This document shows positions 35,050-46,171 of a DNA stretch of 64,000 bases, piece after piece. A program made the translations under genes and the position numbers. The stretch lies in the NCBI GenBank assembly GCA_963971425.1, contig OZ020520.1, positions 4,692,553-4,756,552 of the forward strand. Direction: 5' to 3'. The notes below the pieces were generated by a model. The model was not told the DNA's origin. It searched no databases and was given only the letters and a program-made list of their open reading frames with translations. The stretch comes from Bryoerythrophyllum caledonicum (Eukaryota; Streptophyta; Bryopsida; Pottiales; Pottiaceae). Every line of letters begins with the position of its first letter. Within the stretch, counting starts at the first letter, position 1.

Positions 35050-36040
35050 CTTCTTTGAAATGAGAAAATTTAATATTTGAAGAGCGTCAACTCCTTGCAA
35101 AGTGTCTTCCAATAAAATATACTTCTTCTCTATCCCTAAACGTTGGTGTACAAGGAACTAATATCATTCTTGACATGATGGTAATGAATCTAGACCCTAT
35201 GTAACGCAAACTTTTGAAACCAAGTAAAGTATAATTCCGGTAATCGACTCAATCTAGGGAAAAAATGAACCAGTTTTGTCTACTATAAAATTAAAAATAA
35301 ATCAATCCGTGCGGTCAATTTTATGAAACTTTGTGAGTATGTTACTTAACCCCTAAAAGCCCGTGACAATTTCACACCAAAAACACTTCAACATTATTCA
35401 TTCTAGTGCAATGGATAAGGAAGGAAATAAAACCTTAAATTTATCCTTTTGATCATAGGATCTCCATCAAGACTTACTAAGTAACATACTCATAAAAATT
35501 CATATACTTTGACCACACGGATTGAAAGATTATATTGTTTCAAGTCAAGAAAATGGTTGATTATGTTCCCTGCGTTGAGTGGATGAGCAAACTTTGATTT
35601 CACTTTGTATTATATATTTGCACTACAAAAGGTCTAAATCTTTTACCATTGTGGTAAGCATGATGTTAGTTCCTATTACACCAATTTTCAGAGGTAGAGA
35701 AGGGGTGTAGCATATTCAAAACAAGTGTGCAAGGAGTGGATGTTCAAAAATTGTCAATTCACAATATATTCTTTTGAGAATTTAATGTACTTTAGAATGA
35801 TATTCCAAACGGTCAATAAGAAGGTTTACGTCACATATTCTTGTTGAAAAAATAAAAAGTGAAAAATATGAAGATCTCTAGGTTTTATGTAGAAAATAAT
35901 AAGTTTTTTTCCCCGCTTGCCCGAAATGTGTAAAAATGTTAGACTTCAATTAAAATTATTTTTTACACTATAGACAAGATTTTTTTTAATTTTCAAAGAA
36001 GGTAATATTATCTACTTGTATGGAAAATCTCAATGTCAAT
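35050..36040. mobile_element. Two TTAA-family copies, opposite orientations, joined at TTAA
   Basis: At 35,346-35,349 a TTAA is followed by CCCCTAAAAG. The DNA to its right matches the inverse of the full copy at 45.2-46.2 kb, through ACACCAAAAACACTTCAA and GGGGTGTAGCATATTCAAA. The DNA to its left (35,050-35,345) matches the same family in the other orientation (TTTGTGAGTATGTTA). The right-hand copy appears to have inserted into a TTAA of the left-hand one. Confidence 0.6.
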
Positions 36041-36273
36041 AGAGACTCTCAGCAAAATTTTAGAGCTCCCCGGAGTCCCCATTTCTAACTTTCAGTGGTA
36101 CTAACTTTCACACCATGAATCCAAAAATCAAATTAAAAATATCTCCATGGAGATCTTATCCGGGACAATCAAGTATAAGATATTTTTTATTTAAATATTT
36201 AGTTTAGACTTTTAATAACCTACCCAAAATCTAAAACGTACCCCCCACGTACACTTGGGCTCTTAAGGATTAA

Positions 36274-36990
36274 TCCCTAAAGGACAGGCATTTTCACAAC
36301 AAAATCTCTTCAAAACCGCTCATTCTAGTGCCATGAGTAAAGTTGGAAACAAAAAGGTTTTCTGGATACGTCTAAGCGTACGACCTTAGTTCATACTTAT
36401 TAAGTACAAAGATTAACCGCACGAATTAAAAGATTAAAGTTTTAAGTAGACAACACGGTTAACTTTCTTTCCTAGGTTGAGGGAAATTTTCTTTGACTTT
36501 ACTTGGTGTCGAGTCTTTGCACTACAAAATGTTTAAGTTCATTACCATTATATTAATGATGATGTTGTATTCTTGTACATGAATTTTTAGAGGTTTAAAA
36601 GGGGTGTAGCATATTCAAATCCATTGTAGAAGGGGTAGAGATTCAAAACTTACCAAGTTGCGCTTTATTTTTTTGTGACGTAACCATGTCTTAGAATGAG
36701 AATCCGTATGTATTATGGTGAAAGAGAAGGTTTATACCACATCATTTGAGAGAGAAAATAAAATGAAATTAATGTAAAGGTCTCTAAGTTTCATGTGGAA
36801 AAGAAGAAGTTTTTTTGGTTCTTTGCCTTACAATGCGTGATCGTGTGGGCAAATGATTGACTTGGGTTAATGTAGAAATAATATTACTTGTTATTATTGA
36901 CACCATTGAAAGGGTTACAACTGCTAATACAAGAAAGGATTTCTAATTCCAAATGTAGTTCATTCTAACAACACAAAACAAAAGATTGAT
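36274..36990 (-). mobile_element. TTAA-family copy, 3' end unclear
   Basis: TTAA followed by TCCCTAAAGGACAGGCATTT starts this copy. The interior matches the family (CTAGTGCCATGAGTAAAG, GGGGTGTAGCATATTCAAA). The far terminus was not located. Confidence 0.55.
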
Positions 36991-37859
36991 CGGGAAAAAT
37001 TTCAAAAATGAATAACAAAGTAATTTCTCACCTCATAATAAGTTGCAAGTATAATTTCTCACCTCAAGATACGTTGCAAGTATTTGCGATACAAACACCG
37101 ATATTTGATGGCGCTTAACATTAAATCACCATTCCCCCACTGTTGGTAGACATGCTCTTCCACTCTTTCCTACTTGTGGAACCTGCATAAATTTTATACA
37201 GTGCTTTGTTGAAACTATGTGATGAAAACTTCCAAGTATCTATATATTTTATATACCAGAATAATTTAATATAATAAGTTAAAAGTTTAAACAAATAGAA
37301 AACAAAGTAAAATTTCGAAAGTCCAAAAGTAAAAATTGGACTATTCAACCTGAGGCACAAGGTTTCAACATGCATATAAGGTTCCGTACAAACCTAATTG
37401 CTCACTTCTCTTCCCACTTTCAAAGGTGAGCTCTCCTGGAATCGCAACATCAAAACCAAGTGTCTTCATTAGTTCATTTACTAATTACAGTTAGCTTTGT
37501 GTGGTGTGTAGATTGGAGGAGGCAAGTGGAGCTTCAAGGCAAATCACACGAGCTTGGTAAGCTTCTCTAACTCTGACTCATTGCAGAATCAAAACTAGGA
37601 AACTCAAAGTATAGGTCAGAATGAGGTGAGGCAATATCAATCATTGATCACAGAAACAAATACACCAACTTCAATATCTCTAAACTTTCAAATACATTAG
37701 AAGTCCAGTATTTACACATGATAATAGCCATTAACTACTGAGTGCAGCCCACAACATAGTACTGAAATGTTGGCTTCAAAACCACTGAGAACTGAAACGG
37801 TGAGGTAGTCCATAGTGTGACAATTAATCTGTGACTGCAACTATGCACACCGGCCCACA

Positions 37860-38820
37860 AAGCTAAACCCTAGCAGCCATGTAGAAAAAACCGCCAACCT
37901 AACTCAAACCCTAGCCGCCGCAACCAACAACCCAAACCCTAGCCGCCGCAACCAATAACCCAAACCCTAAAAAGTCAAACCCTAGTGGCCGCGTTCCCGT
38001 AGAGTCCTAGATGATCCCGTGAAGCTCGTAGACCAGAGGTGTGCGCGCGCACACCCTCCATCCCGTGAAGCTCGTAAACCAGAGGTGTGCGCGCGCACAC
38101 CCTCCACCTGTAGCTCCATCCTTCGCTCCAAAAACGTCCTCCAAGACATCCTTCATCTTCACCTCCATCCCACCTACCCTTCCTTGATGCAACGCTGGCC
38201 TCCACCAGCTCGTGCAGTAGATAGAGCCCCGGCCATGGCGGGCATGGCCTGCTCAGGGCGGCCATGGCCATGGCGGGCATGGCCTGTGAGCCAGGCGGCC
38301 TGCCGGCCAGGCGGCCTACCGGAGGTTGGCCTGCCGGAGGCTCTATGGTAGTGAAGGCGGCCTGCCGCGCAGGCTGGCCTCCCTCACCCACACACACATG
38401 ACCTGCTTTCTCACACCCAAACCCTCATTTCTTACACCTAAACTCACCCACATTGTCCTCACATTCGCCTTCCATTCTCCTCCCACCCAAACCCTCTCGC
38501 ATGCTCACATTCTCCTCCCACCCAAACCCTAGCCGCGGCGGCTCCCTCCCACCCTCATATTCTCTCACACTCCCCCTCCATTCCCCTCTCTCCCATACCT
38601 TCATTGTCTCTCTCCAAACCCTAGGCTCTCACACTCAGCCTCCCTCACAACTACTGCCTGGGGTGTGCGCGCGCACACCCCTCATACGACTACCAAAAGG
38701 TGCAATGCATTGATATCCGTCATTGATACCCGAAAATACAATACCCACATCCGAAACCCTAAGTTGACACCCTAAGTTGATACCTTGATGATAACCGGGT
38801 GTTGGTACTAAGGAAGTCAT
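37860..38820. other. GC-rich insert with telobox-like motifs and Z-DNA palindromes
   Basis: Inside an AT-rich region this segment is GC-rich. Its left edge has several AAACCCTA motifs (telobox-like, as in plant ribosomal and housekeeping promoters), alternating with GCCGCCGCAACC. It then holds three copies of the perfect palindrome GGTGTGCGCGCGCACACC at 38,038, 38,084 and 38,662, the first two within a 46 bp tandem duplication. Repeated GGCATGGCC and CTCACACCCAAACCCTC motifs follow. No long conserved frame is present. It looks like captured host DNA or a separate insert. Confidence 0.55.
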
Positions 38821-38899
38821 ACCCTGGTGGTGATACCCTCACTATTGATACCCACAGTACCTTGGTCAATAAATGATGTGGAGAATATCTCAACCAAAA

Positions 38900-39910
38900 A
38901 TCGTTAAAATTGCTTGTTTTTGTGCAATTAGCAAGGAAGAAAAAATTAAAAAAATTTTGGTAGTTTTAACCGTAGGATCTCATTAACGACTTATTAAGTA
39001 ATATGCATAAAAAAATTTATAAAGTTTCACCGCACGGATTGAAAGATTATAATGTTTGAAGTAGATAAAATGTTCATTTTCTTCCCTGCGTTTATTGGAT
39101 CAGCAGACTTTGACTTCAATTTGTGTCGAATTTTTGCACTAAAAAAGGTCTCAATAAATTACCATAATGTTAGGCATGATGTTAGTTCCTTACATACCAA
39201 ATTTCAGAGGTAGATAAGGAGTGTAGCATATTCAAAAAAATCGCGCAATGAGTGGAGGTTTAAAAAATCTCAATTCGCGTTATATATTTTTGTGCACTTG
39301 ATATTGTTTTAAATGAGAATCCAAATGGTCAATACGGTGGGTTACAACACATAATGCCGTAGGAAAAATCAAAAGTAAATGATATGAAGATCTCAAAGTT
39401 TTATGTGGAAATGTGGAAGTTTTTTGGTACCTTGGCCGAAAATGTGTGACAATGTGTGAAAATGATTGACTTGGATTAATATGCTATTTCACCAAAACTA
39501 AAAGGATCATGCTTAACACATTGATATTGGATTTAGATCTTGTGGAGTGCAAAAATTTGACACGAAGTGAAGTCAAAGTCTTTTGATCCAGTAAACATAG
39601 GGAATAAAATGAACCATTTGTTTTGTTTCAAACACTATAATCTTTCGATCCGGGCAGTCAAAGTTGATGGAATTTTGTGAATGGGTTATTTAACAAGTTT
39701 TAATTTAGATCCTACGGTCAAAAGTAGAGATAAAAGTTGATGTTTTTTTCTTTTATACATTGCACTAGAACCAAGGATTTTGAAGTTTATTTTTGAAATC
39801 GTCACGGTACCTTTGGGGTTAATCATGATGTTCGTTATTTGTTCATACATTTTTTCAAGTACATGAAGGGTGTTTAATGGAAGAGAAGTAGTATTGAATG
39901 GGAATTTAGG
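38900..39910. mobile_element. Inverted pair of TTAA-family copies
   Basis: A right-facing copy (about 38,900-39,490) and a left-facing copy (about 39,495-39,910) both carry the family segments GACTTTGACTTCA or its inverse, and ATAATCTTTCGATCC or its inverse. Neither has a clear TTAA end. Together they form a long imperfect inverted repeat. Confidence 0.5.
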
Positions 39911-40286
39911 GTTGGAGATGGAAGTGGATTAATTTTTCAATAGTTGATCTTCAATTAAAATGAACAACTTTGAAGTGTTTCTAGATGGATTTAGATAATG
40001 CATTTTGTTGCTTAACATATTAAACTTTCAAATTATCCATAGTATTGGTTCTACGTACACAAATTTTTGCAAATAGGAAAAAAATGTAATATATTAAAAC
40101 AATTGTCCCTAAAATCAAGGTCTTACCCTAAATCAATACACATTTTCTATTCGTGTGAAATGATCATCTATTAATGTAATTGTCATGCCTTTGTGAAAAA
40201 AATCTATATATGAAAAAAGAATCTTATTCCATACTAATAGTGACTATCGTTTTGTAATGATATACAGGTTTTTTGAGTGTTGCGTT

Positions 40287-43200
40287 ATGGCACCACCAAA
40301 TATTGATAGAATCTGGGAGAGCCACGGCTGGTGGATCGCGGAAGTGGATGAGTCGAGCGCCTTCTTATGGGTGACGGATTATCCCTTAGAGCTGGGGAAG
40401 CGTAAATCGGCGTTGGGGAAGAGTTTTGGCAAAATCCAGCCAATCACTCTTCGACGTGATGATATGGTATACGTTACTTGTGTAGTGGGTCCAGGTCAAT
40501 CGGAGGTGAAGACTTCTCTTTCGAAGAAGTTGCTTCTTGCACCTGTCCCTTTGAATCTTCTTCAAAATCCAGGTCAAGTGAAATTCCTCAAATCATTGCA
40601 GACGTTTTGGTTGAACATCTCTCTTGCGGTACGTACAGCTAGACACAACAACGTCTTAGTCTGTTTAGCGTTATCACCGGAGATGGTGCTGAAGGCTAAG
40701 AAGATTATGGAGGAACATATTAGATATGAAGCATTTCGGGAGAGGGACCCATCACGTGCGACAACTCAAGCCCCACCAGCGGAACCAGAAGAAACAGAAG
40801 TTTATCGAATTCTTGCTGAGCCGTTGCAACTGGATTGGCGACCACTGGAGGGGGGGAGAGGAAGTGGAGGCCAACATCCCACCACAACTTCTGAGGTACA
40901 GACATTACCGAATCCTCCATTAACGAGTAGACGTCCTACGAAGAGGCCACGACGTGTTGACAGTGATGTAGCTTCTGGTTCAAGAGAAAGCCCATCAAGT
41001 TTGGATCCAAGCGGGAGGAGGTTGATTGGGAGAAGTGCAAGATCAGGTGGCAAGATTCCTAGGTCGGGGCTCAGGACGTCTGATGGTCATCGTAGGGCCC
41101 TTACATCTACACTGGAAGATTTAGCTGATTTGTCAGCCATGGCGCCGGAGGAAGAAGATTTTCACAACCTTCCAGACAGTATATCAGAAGATTTTGAAGA
41201 CAATGCAGAGATACCACGGGATGTTCCAACTCCTATGAATTTAAAAGCACCAGTGCCTACAACAGAGGAGATTGCGAAAGGATCAGTGTGGGGGAATTTT
41301 GTGTTTAAGGCACACATAGACCGCATTGTCTCAGTAGAGAATCCGGAAACCAACCACCGGGTTTTATCACAGAAGAGGGTCATAGAAGTATTCAACCGCT
41401 TACGAGACCCAGAATCCGCGACTCGGGTGAGTAGATTGGTACTTCGACCGATCAGATACATCGTGCATACTACCACCGATGATGGTGTCGTTGAGAAGGA
41501 AGAGCTGCCATTTCCATTGGTAGGTACCGCACGAGAGTTTGAGCGCATGTTCATTGCACACGGGAGTGCTTCTGCACAGGGGGCTTTGGGATCCCAGTAT
41601 TCTTGGCTTCAAGATCATATCATTTGGGAACCGGTGGATGGGCAACACATAGTAGCAGCTTGTAAGTTTGCACAGCAGCAGTGGAGAGATGGTACTATGC
41701 CTTTAAACGAGTATCTGGACACGTTTGAGCGGCGGGAGGCCTCTTTTGTGGTGTATGATGATCGTCGCTTTTACATTGAGAAGTCTGCGCGGATCAACGT
41801 GGCGGAGTTCCAGAGACATTCATATTCTACCATGGAGGAGGATTTGAAGAAGATCCGTCAGATTTGAGATCTATACGGGGGGCCTGATAGCACACTACGT
41901 GCGGACGATGCACGCAGGGATGTTGCTTTGGTGAGTGCGGCAAGTGCAGTGCACAAGTTGCCCAAGGGGGATGGAGTTGTCACGGTGAAGAGGTTGGCCA
42001 AAAACATGGAGGATTTGACCAATTATGCATGGAATCCGAGCAATGACTGCTTCGAAGCTATCATTCAAGTATGCAAGGACTACGAAGACGGCATTCTCTT
42101 TTACAGCAAGGAGGAAGAGGACAAGTGGAAGGACATGGCGAGGAAGAAAGAGCTGGATCCAAATGTGGACGTACGACCAACAAGAAAGGAGATGACGCAG
42201 AATTGGTTGAGGCCTCTAGGTAGGGTTCCGAATCCATATTTTCTTCGGTTGGCAAAGTCTGCTGCAGCGAAGCCGGTGGGGGAGGATGGAGTAAGACCAC
42301 GTCAAGCATATTACTTTGACGGTGTAAAAGACAAGAATCCACATCCTCGTACGATTGCCGGTGTGGTTGACCGATATCAGAGACGAGAAGCTGTGATGAA
42401 TTCGATCCGTTGGTTGATGGTGGAGAACAAGGAAAGTACACATGATTCCATGGAGGAGTTCTTTCGTATCCGTGTAGCGAAGTATTTTCCGAAGAGTAAT
42501 GCAGAACATGATACGTTTGGGAAGCTTTTGAATGCTGCCACGAAAAAAGCTTGGACTGCTCCTGTGCGGGGGAAGGTGTCTAAACTGGAAGACATAGGCT
42601 ACCTCATCCCCCCTTCCATCAAGTTTCATTATGGTGACATTGCAGCAGGGGGGCGTGGATACATTGGACTGTCCGTGGATGTGGGAGAATTGGCTACTGC
42701 TAATTGGGAATGGCAGATGGAAGTCAAGAGGCCAGGCCAGAGCGACACAGAGAATCTTCTTCCGGTTCGGTGTAGAAGAGGGTTATTCCGCACCGACTAC
42801 ATAGAGTTGGGGAAACCATGTTTGTGGGTGATTGATTGTCGACGTGGCGGTGGGAGGCATGGAGATGGTCATTGGGGAGACGCCCAGTTATCCGCAGCTT
42901 TTGCACAGCTGACATTATGGATGGCAAATATTGAACGATGGAACGTCATCTTCTTGTTACCAGCGGCTGTGTATGCCAACGAAGACTTTTTCACGAAGGT
43001 GAAGCTTCCAGAGGGATGTACTATGCGACGTGGATGCTGGGCTTTTGATCCCAACTCGGTTAATCCCTATGCTCTTGATTTTACAGAGAATGGGCGTCTG
43101 GAGCAAGTAGTACAACCGATTGGCGATGTTGTGATTTGTATGCAGCACCCTGTGGGTACATCTCCTGGCCCGAACTATGTTTCTGGAGACGTTCCACTTC

Positions 43201-44231
43201 CACTTGTATTCTTGGATCACTGGAGTGAGGCACGCCAACCCTCTGAAGTTGATTCACTTGAGAGATCTCCATCAGAGCTGGCAAGACTAGTGGGCTCATA
43301 CTTGCCCCGTGGTTGGGGTTTAGTGGCGTGTAACATATCTACAGCCATTCCCACGATCCTTGAAGGAGATTTCCAGGGATCTGAGGTTTTCATCATTGAC
43401 GATTGTACAGACAGAGTTTCATTCCTGTACAATGAGTTGTCCGACAATTTCCAAGGACAACTGTTGGTCAGGACTGGTGAAACAAGTACTGGTTGCAACA
43501 TCGTACTTGAGACCGAAGATGCGGTTGGTGGAGTGAGGAATGAAGAGGACAATGAGGATGGAGGTGGTTTACATGAGAGATTGTCACGTTCAGGTACCAC
43601 TGAAGATTTCTCATCTGGCAGTGATTCAGACGCCGATGAGGATGGAGAGAGAATTCCATCAACGCAGCGGACGGTGGGAGATACTTCAGGGGCGACGTCT
43701 GCAACACCTATAGAGAGGATGCAAGATACAAGTGTAGTAGATGTTAGTTTGGCGGCAGGGGCAGGACGGGGGCGTACATTTGATGGTCCTAGGTTGGAGA
43801 TGGAGGAAGAAGGATTGGATTCATGTGAATTTTTTTCGGTGCAGAGGACGATTCGACAGCCTTCGATGCCTTCTCAATCAGAGCCTGTATCGGAGACACA
43901 AGAGACGTTCGGAGGTACTCAGAGTGATACCAGACCAGATTTGCCTCCCGTTCCAAGATCTAGCGTATCCGAGGACATCATTGCATTTCAGGGGGCCTTC
44001 TCATCAGAGCGAGAGATGTCCTTCAATGCAAAGGATGGCTTTTTCTATAATGATGACAGGGTAAGGCATACGCGGGAGGGTATTCCTGGCAATTACCGAT
44101 TTGTTGAGTGTGCGTCCATTGGCATCGAAGATGTGGGAGATCGTCCAGTGGAGGATCATGAACTATCCGCTATGGTAGGTAGCGCCATTGGACACGTGGA
44201 GGGAGTCGTTCCGCCAGCAGATGAGCTGTGA
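40287..44231 (+). CDS. Second gene of the 16 kb element, unknown family with a DGQH motif
   Basis: From the Met at 40,287 the frame reads 526 codons to an in-frame TGA (41,865-41,867). It then stays open in the same frame for 787 codons to 44,231, about 1,313 sense codons in all. There is no ATG just after the TGA, so the second half is not an independent gene. The start could also be the ATG at 40,257. Regions in order: a globular N-terminus (RIWESHGWWIAEVDES), a disordered middle with a nuclear-signal-like RRPTKRPRR (215-223), a segment with WEPVDGQHIVAACKFA (DGQH at 451-454) that resembles ParB/sulfiredoxin-fold proteins, then a large domain with Trp and Gly motifs (VIDCRRGGGRHGDGHWGDAQ), and an acidic serine-rich tail. 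I do not recognise the family. The ParB resemblance is tentative. Confidence 0.65.
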
Positions 44232-45047
44232 GCCGTGGAGCTATATACTTAGTAGAGCATGCACGCAGTTTAGGTGGCAAGTACGTTAGTATAATGCAGT
44301 TTGAGATGTGTCTATCATTCGGTTGGTGGTATATATTTATATATTGGGTGGTCCATATGATATGTTTGATTTTAGAATTCCTCAACAATAGTGTGGAATT
44401 GCTTGATTATGTATGTTTTTGCATTATAAAATACAATGAGGTACTTTACACTGTCTTAGGAATTTGCATATATATTTTTGTATCTCTTACACATTGTATT
44501 TGTAGTGCAGTACTCTAAAATCCTATGATAACTCATAACACATTTATAATCTCTTTGGGCACATGATCATAATTTTGTAGCAGGATTTGCAAACTAGAGT
44601 AGAAATCATATATTTTCTAAAAAAAGGTAGCGAATGTAAAAAATATATTACTGATATGAACATAAAGATGCCAATGTATGATACGACAAACACCAAAAAA
44701 ATTTGACAAAAAGCATACTAAAATTTTGCCAAATTTTGATTTAAAAAAAAGTTATGAGCAAATAACTTGCGGCTTTCTACCACCAACCAGTGCACTTGGC
44801 TAAGTGCATAATTGCTTAATTGCATGGACCAGTGGTTTGGTTTCTTGTATGGGGGGTTGAGGTCGGACAAGAAACTAATCCAGAGGAGAGGACCTCTTCA
44901 AAAAAGTGTTGCCACATAGGCATCCATGTCATTTTTTCATCCATGCTTGAAGTTCTTCACGGATCAAGTCTTGGCCATAGTGTAAACCCAATCCGGTGAA
45001 GAACAAATTGTTCTCCGATCATATTGCTCCATTTCCCTTGAATTCTT
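44232..45047. other. Right arm of the 16 kb element
   Basis: This is non-coding DNA after the second gene. A direct-oriented subterminal copy of the TIR core (CATAGTGTAAACCC) lies near 44,974-44,990. The rest is AT-rich, without recognisable features. Confidence 0.5.
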
Positions 45048-45084
45048 GGCCGGTGGAGTTCTCCACCATAGTGTAAAGCGGGCC
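45048..45084 (-). repeat. Right terminal inverted repeat of the 16 kb element
   Basis: Read inward on the - strand it starts GGCCCGCTTTACACTATGG and continues into the same CTCCACC hairpin as the left end. It differs from the left TIR at only four positions, all within the first seven bases. Confidence 0.85.
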
Positions 45085-45196
45085 TTAGGAACCTGTGGTA
45101 ATATTCATCAGGGTGTCTCATTCAAACTCTTCCTTCAAAGTAAAAGGTGGCTAAAACTACTTTGACTTGAGTTTAGAAACCATCACGCTCTTCCAT
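45085..45196. mobile_element. Right half of the split family H MITE
   Basis: The segment ends with GAGTTTAGAAACCATCACGC and TCTTCCATTGA, the inverse of the left-half arm at 28,924. It begins with the second TTA of the target duplication. Confidence 0.6.
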
Positions 45197-45214
45197 TGAT
45201 CGAATAATTGTTAA

Positions 45215-46171
45215 CCCCTAAATGAAAAAAGTCTTGAGGTGGGCTTTTGCAAATCTTGGGCACATTCCCATGGTTGCAATTCATATTTGCAATTCTTGAA
45301 ATTTTATTCAGAGATGCAAGAAGACAAGAGGTGCATGGGAGTATAATTTTTATTCTCAACGGACTTGTAGAAAGAAAGTTATGCCATCTTAAAGAGAAAA
45401 TTGTCAAGTGTGGGTAGGTTGGGCAACTCCAAAAACCTTTGCTAGGACACTCTAGTAAATTTGAGATTTTCAATACTATCAAGTAGTATTATTTCCTTTC
45501 ATATCGTCAAAAAACATTCTTATTTCTTGTCTTTAGTGAAAAAATGCATTTTATCTAAAGTCAAAGATTTTTACACATTGCCACACATTGTTGGGCAAGG
45601 AACCAAAAAACTTTTTCCTTTCCATATAAAACTTTGGCATCTTCATATTTTTTAATTTTTAATTTCTCTATTACAAGATGTGGTGTAAACCTTCTTATTG
45701 ACCGTTCCAATTACCATTGAAAAACATATTCCAAAAACCATTCCAAGAAATATACAACGTGGATTACCACTTTTTGAACCTCCACTCCTTGCACATTTTT
45801 TTTGAATATGCTACACCCCTTTTCTACCTCTTAAAATTGGTGTACAAAGAGTTGATATCATGATCAACATGATGATATAAAATTTTGACCATGTGTAATA
45901 CAAAACCTTTGACACCAAGTGAAGTCAAAGTCTGCAGACCCACTCAACGTAGGGATGAAAATGAACCATTTTTTCAACTTCAAACACTATAATCTTTCAA
46001 CCCGTGCTATCAAAGTTGATGAAATTTTGTGAGTATGTTATTTATCAAGTGTTAAATGAGATCCCACTGTTGAAATAGAAATACAATTTTTTGTTTCCTT
46101 CCTTATTCATTACACTAGAGTCGATAGTTTTGAAGTGTTTTTGGTGTGGAACTGTCAAGAAAATTTAGGGG
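45215..46171 (+). mobile_element. TTAA-flanked piggyBac-like element, 957 bp
   Basis: The ends are CCCCTAAAT and ATTTAGGGG, and TTAA flanks both sides. It contains no transposase frame. TTAA duplication with CCC/GGG ends is the signature of piggyBac-type transposons, so this is probably a non-autonomous piggyBac-like element. It is the only complete copy of the subfamily whose fragments fill the centre of the 16 kb element. Confidence 0.75.

Larger units (their letters stand above)
34917..40256. other. Central non-coding region of the 16 kb element
   Basis: This region lies between the two divergent genes and must contain both promoters. Much of it consists of copies of a TTAA-flanked repeat family in both orientations (about 35.05-36.04, 36.27-36.99 and 38.9-39.9 kb), plus a GC-rich segment at 37.86-38.82 kb. 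No gene is supported. These repeats probably entered after the large element arrived, or were already part of it. Confidence 0.5.
29097..45084. mobile_element. 15,988 bp TIR transposon with two divergent large genes
   Basis: The two ends are inverted copies over 37 bp with 33 matches. They share GG...G, then TTTACACTATGGTGGAG and AACTCCACCGGCC. TTA flanks both sides (29,094-29,096 and 45,085-45,087). Further copies of the TTTACACTA motif occur about 100-150 bp inside each end. The element carries a DUF7869-like gene (- strand, 34,889-31,698) and a second long gene (+ strand, 40,287-44,231). Both are transcribed outward from a central 5.4 kb non-coding region. Size and gene content are unlike standard Harbinger elements (transposase plus Myb-like protein, usually 3-6 kb). 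The 3 bp TTA duplication is Harbinger-like. No DNA polymerase, integrase or capsid gene was seen. Each gene has one in-frame TGA, so the copy is nearly intact. The TIR identity suggests moderate age. Confidence 0.8.

Noticed and set aside
41928-44231. A separate gene starting after the TGA in the second gene of the 16 kb element
   Set aside because: The frame is the same as upstream and the first candidate start is a TTG codon. Continuity across the stop is more likely than a non-ATG start.
29097-45084. Reading the 16 kb element as a Polinton/Maverick
   Set aside because: Size and TIRs fit loosely, but there is no DNA polymerase B, integrase, protease or capsid frame, and the target duplication is 3 bp instead of 6 bp.
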